A DNA stretch of 64,000 nt from Aldrovandia affinis (taxonomy: Eukaryota > Chordata > Actinopteri > Notacanthiformes > Halosauridae), in NCBI GenBank assembly GCA_029706075.1, contig JAINUG010000020.1:5795860-5859859 (forward strand), in the 5' to 3' direction. Under the pieces are notes generated by a model. The model did not search any database, was not told where the DNA came from, and saw only the letters and a list, made by a program, of their open reading frames with translations. Below are positions 62,424 through 64,000 of the stretch, piece by piece; position 1 is the first letter of the stretch; each line of letters starts with the position of its first letter. The position numbers and the translations under genes were made by a program.

Positions 62424-63690
62424 GCTTGGGTCTGAAAGGGAAAGCAACAACAACAAAAATCACCCACAGAGCTCAGGTTCAGAAATAGAGGAACAACCAT
62501 CAGAGGTTGGAAAAACTCAATTCGCACATAAGCAGTTAGCTACACAGCCGGGGTTACTTTAAAAAAGTGACAGGGCTAGGAGTTATGATGGGAGGTTTAG
62601 TGGAAAGGGACCACTTTAGAATATTTCACAACATGCAAGCCCCAAGCAAATGTGAAAAACTTAAATGGCATCCCCTTAATAAATCTTCTTTCCTAGACTT
62701 CAGAAAAGCTACTCCAAGCAATCCCAGGTCAGTAGTGTACAGATTAATTTACATTTAATTTATGGAAATGTATTAAATGCAACAGTAGATGTGTTCAAGG
62801 AAAGACAATTCAACAAATCAACATTAGCATGCAAGGTATAAATTAAGTCATAATTACCTCCCATTTCAACAGGCATCAAATTTCTAAACAAACTCCAAAC
62901 GTACGAGAAACTGAAAGAAGAATTTGTCCATTTAGATTCATGTATTACACATTTCCCAAACATCACATTAGGAATATTGTACATAATGGCAAACAATCAC
63001 GACCAAGTTGTAGAAATTCACATTCGCAAGCGTAGAGGATTCCAGGTTCACAAAGCCACATCTGTACGGTTATCAGACGGTTAAATAAGCAAGCAATGTC
63101 GGGGAAATCTGGTCAAATTCGGGTTGGCAAATAAAGGGCCAGCGAATGGATAACTACACGCAGGTGTATGGTAAGGAAATGCCTAGCACATGGAAATACA
63201 TCACAGCTAGTCATCTACTTCCCATTGCCACTACAACCGAAACTAGTCCGCTAGACCGTGTATGCCCGTCTCGTTTCAGTAGCCCATTTGCCGTGCTCTA
63301 AAATGCACTAATTCCAGCGTTAGCTAATGGCTGTACTTTAGCCGCATATCTACGCGGTCAAACCGGTAGAACTCGCCAATGCTGGTGGAAACGGGAAATA
63401 AAATACCAAAATGATGCAACGTTATCAACTTTGTATTTAGTTCAATTGTGTGCGCTAAAAGCTAAATGAGCGTGAAACATTTTTATGGCTCGTCTGAAAT
63501 CACTGGCTCGTCATGTTAACGTTAACGTTGCCCAGTTTCCTCTAACATTAACCGGGAAAATATCACACATTTCAAATGGATTAGCTAGTTAGGGAATTTG
63601 TCCAAGCGACGACCGACTAACTTTGACATAAATTACAATAAACACGTTAGCTACAGCCCACGGGGATTCAAGTAACGTTACTGTACCTAC

Positions 63691-63800
63691 CGCGCTAATT
63701 TGATTAAGCAGCCATTTCGAAATCGAAAAGAAAATAAGCCATGTAGCTACTTGCCAAATCACCACATACAATTAAGTAGAGAGCAAGCTACCGAAGTTTC
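63691..63800 (-). promoter_or_regulatory. srsf3: Predicted srsf3 non-coding exon 1 and promoter
   Basis: On the minus strand a leader ends at GCGCG|GTAGGT (donor at 63690), which would splice to the acceptor at 62431. A short upstream ORF, ATGGCTGCTTAA, lies in the leader. AACGTTA and GCTAGC motifs are dense downstream in the intron. The start site is not fixed. Confidence 0.4.
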
Positions 63801-63804
63801 AAAT

Positions 63805-64000
63805 CTTCTTCTACTTCTTCTTCTTCTTCTTCCTCTTCTTCTTTTTTTTCTTCTTCTGTGGGTTTTAACGGCGGTTGGCATCCAAATTGTTGCATTACCG
63901 CCACCTTCTGATTACCTCCTTCAACTGCTTCTCTACTAGAGTCTTTTGATTAGACCAGTTTCTTTCAAAAAACTGAACAACACCTTTCTCCCCTGCACTT
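63805..64000. repeat. CTT microsatellite and adjoining dispersed repeat
   Basis: A run of CTT/TTC units covers about 63805-63858. It leads into TGTGGGTTTTAACGGCGGTT and GGCATCCAAATTGTTGCATT, which look like a dispersed element ending in this microsatellite. The element continues past the window. Confidence 0.5.

Overview
The window is chromosomal DNA of a teleost fish. Genes are split by GT-AG introns, intergenic DNA is AT-rich, and there are many tRNA-like SINEs, Tc1-like and other terminal-inverted-repeat (TIR) transposons, and one Ty3/gypsy retrotransposon. One 100-base run of N marks an assembly gap. The species cannot be fixed from the sequence alone.

Five protein-coding genes are supported, each rebuilt exon by exon with consistent splice phases. 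Left to right they are med20 (+, 198-8446; Mediator subunit, 212 aa), usp49 (+, 13846-23623; ubiquitin hydrolase, 692 aa), tmcc2 (-, 30746-34166; coiled-coil ER membrane protein, at least 474 aa), cdkn1a/p21 (-, 42761-43787; CDK inhibitor, 160 aa) and srsf3 (-, 58068-62423; SR splicing factor, 163 aa). The med20-usp49 and srsf3-cdkn1a pairs are also neighbours, in the same relative order and orientation, on human chromosome 6p21. The block is therefore ancestral gene order, with tmcc2 between the pairs.

Repeats by region: (a) 616-6029, a decayed Ty3/gypsy element in med20 intron 1, in gene orientation, with a SINE inside its 5' LTR. (b) 15389-20840, the first usp49 coding intron, with a three-level nest (hAT-like element > TIR element > Tc1), a second copy of the middle element, and a SINE. 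(c) 28897-31944, two SINEs around the 3' side of tmcc2. (d) 35828-39934, another three-level nest (Tc1 > Tc1 > Harbinger-like element). (e) 48738-54937, a TIR element with a nested SINE, dispersed repeats, a small MITE and a SINE. (f) 63805-64000, a CTT microsatellite leading into a dispersed repeat.

Regulatory points that stand out: two perfect p53 half-sites about 0.85 kb upstream of the predicted cdkn1a start; a likely autoregulatory 'poison' exon in srsf3 intron 3, with a nearly identical second copy about 2.6 kb downstream of the srsf3 stop codon; and a 42-bp tandem duplication of the 3' end of a tmcc2 exon, including its splice donor, which would add 14 in-frame residues if used. No CRISPR array, canonical tRNA or rRNA gene, or other new multi-gene system was found.
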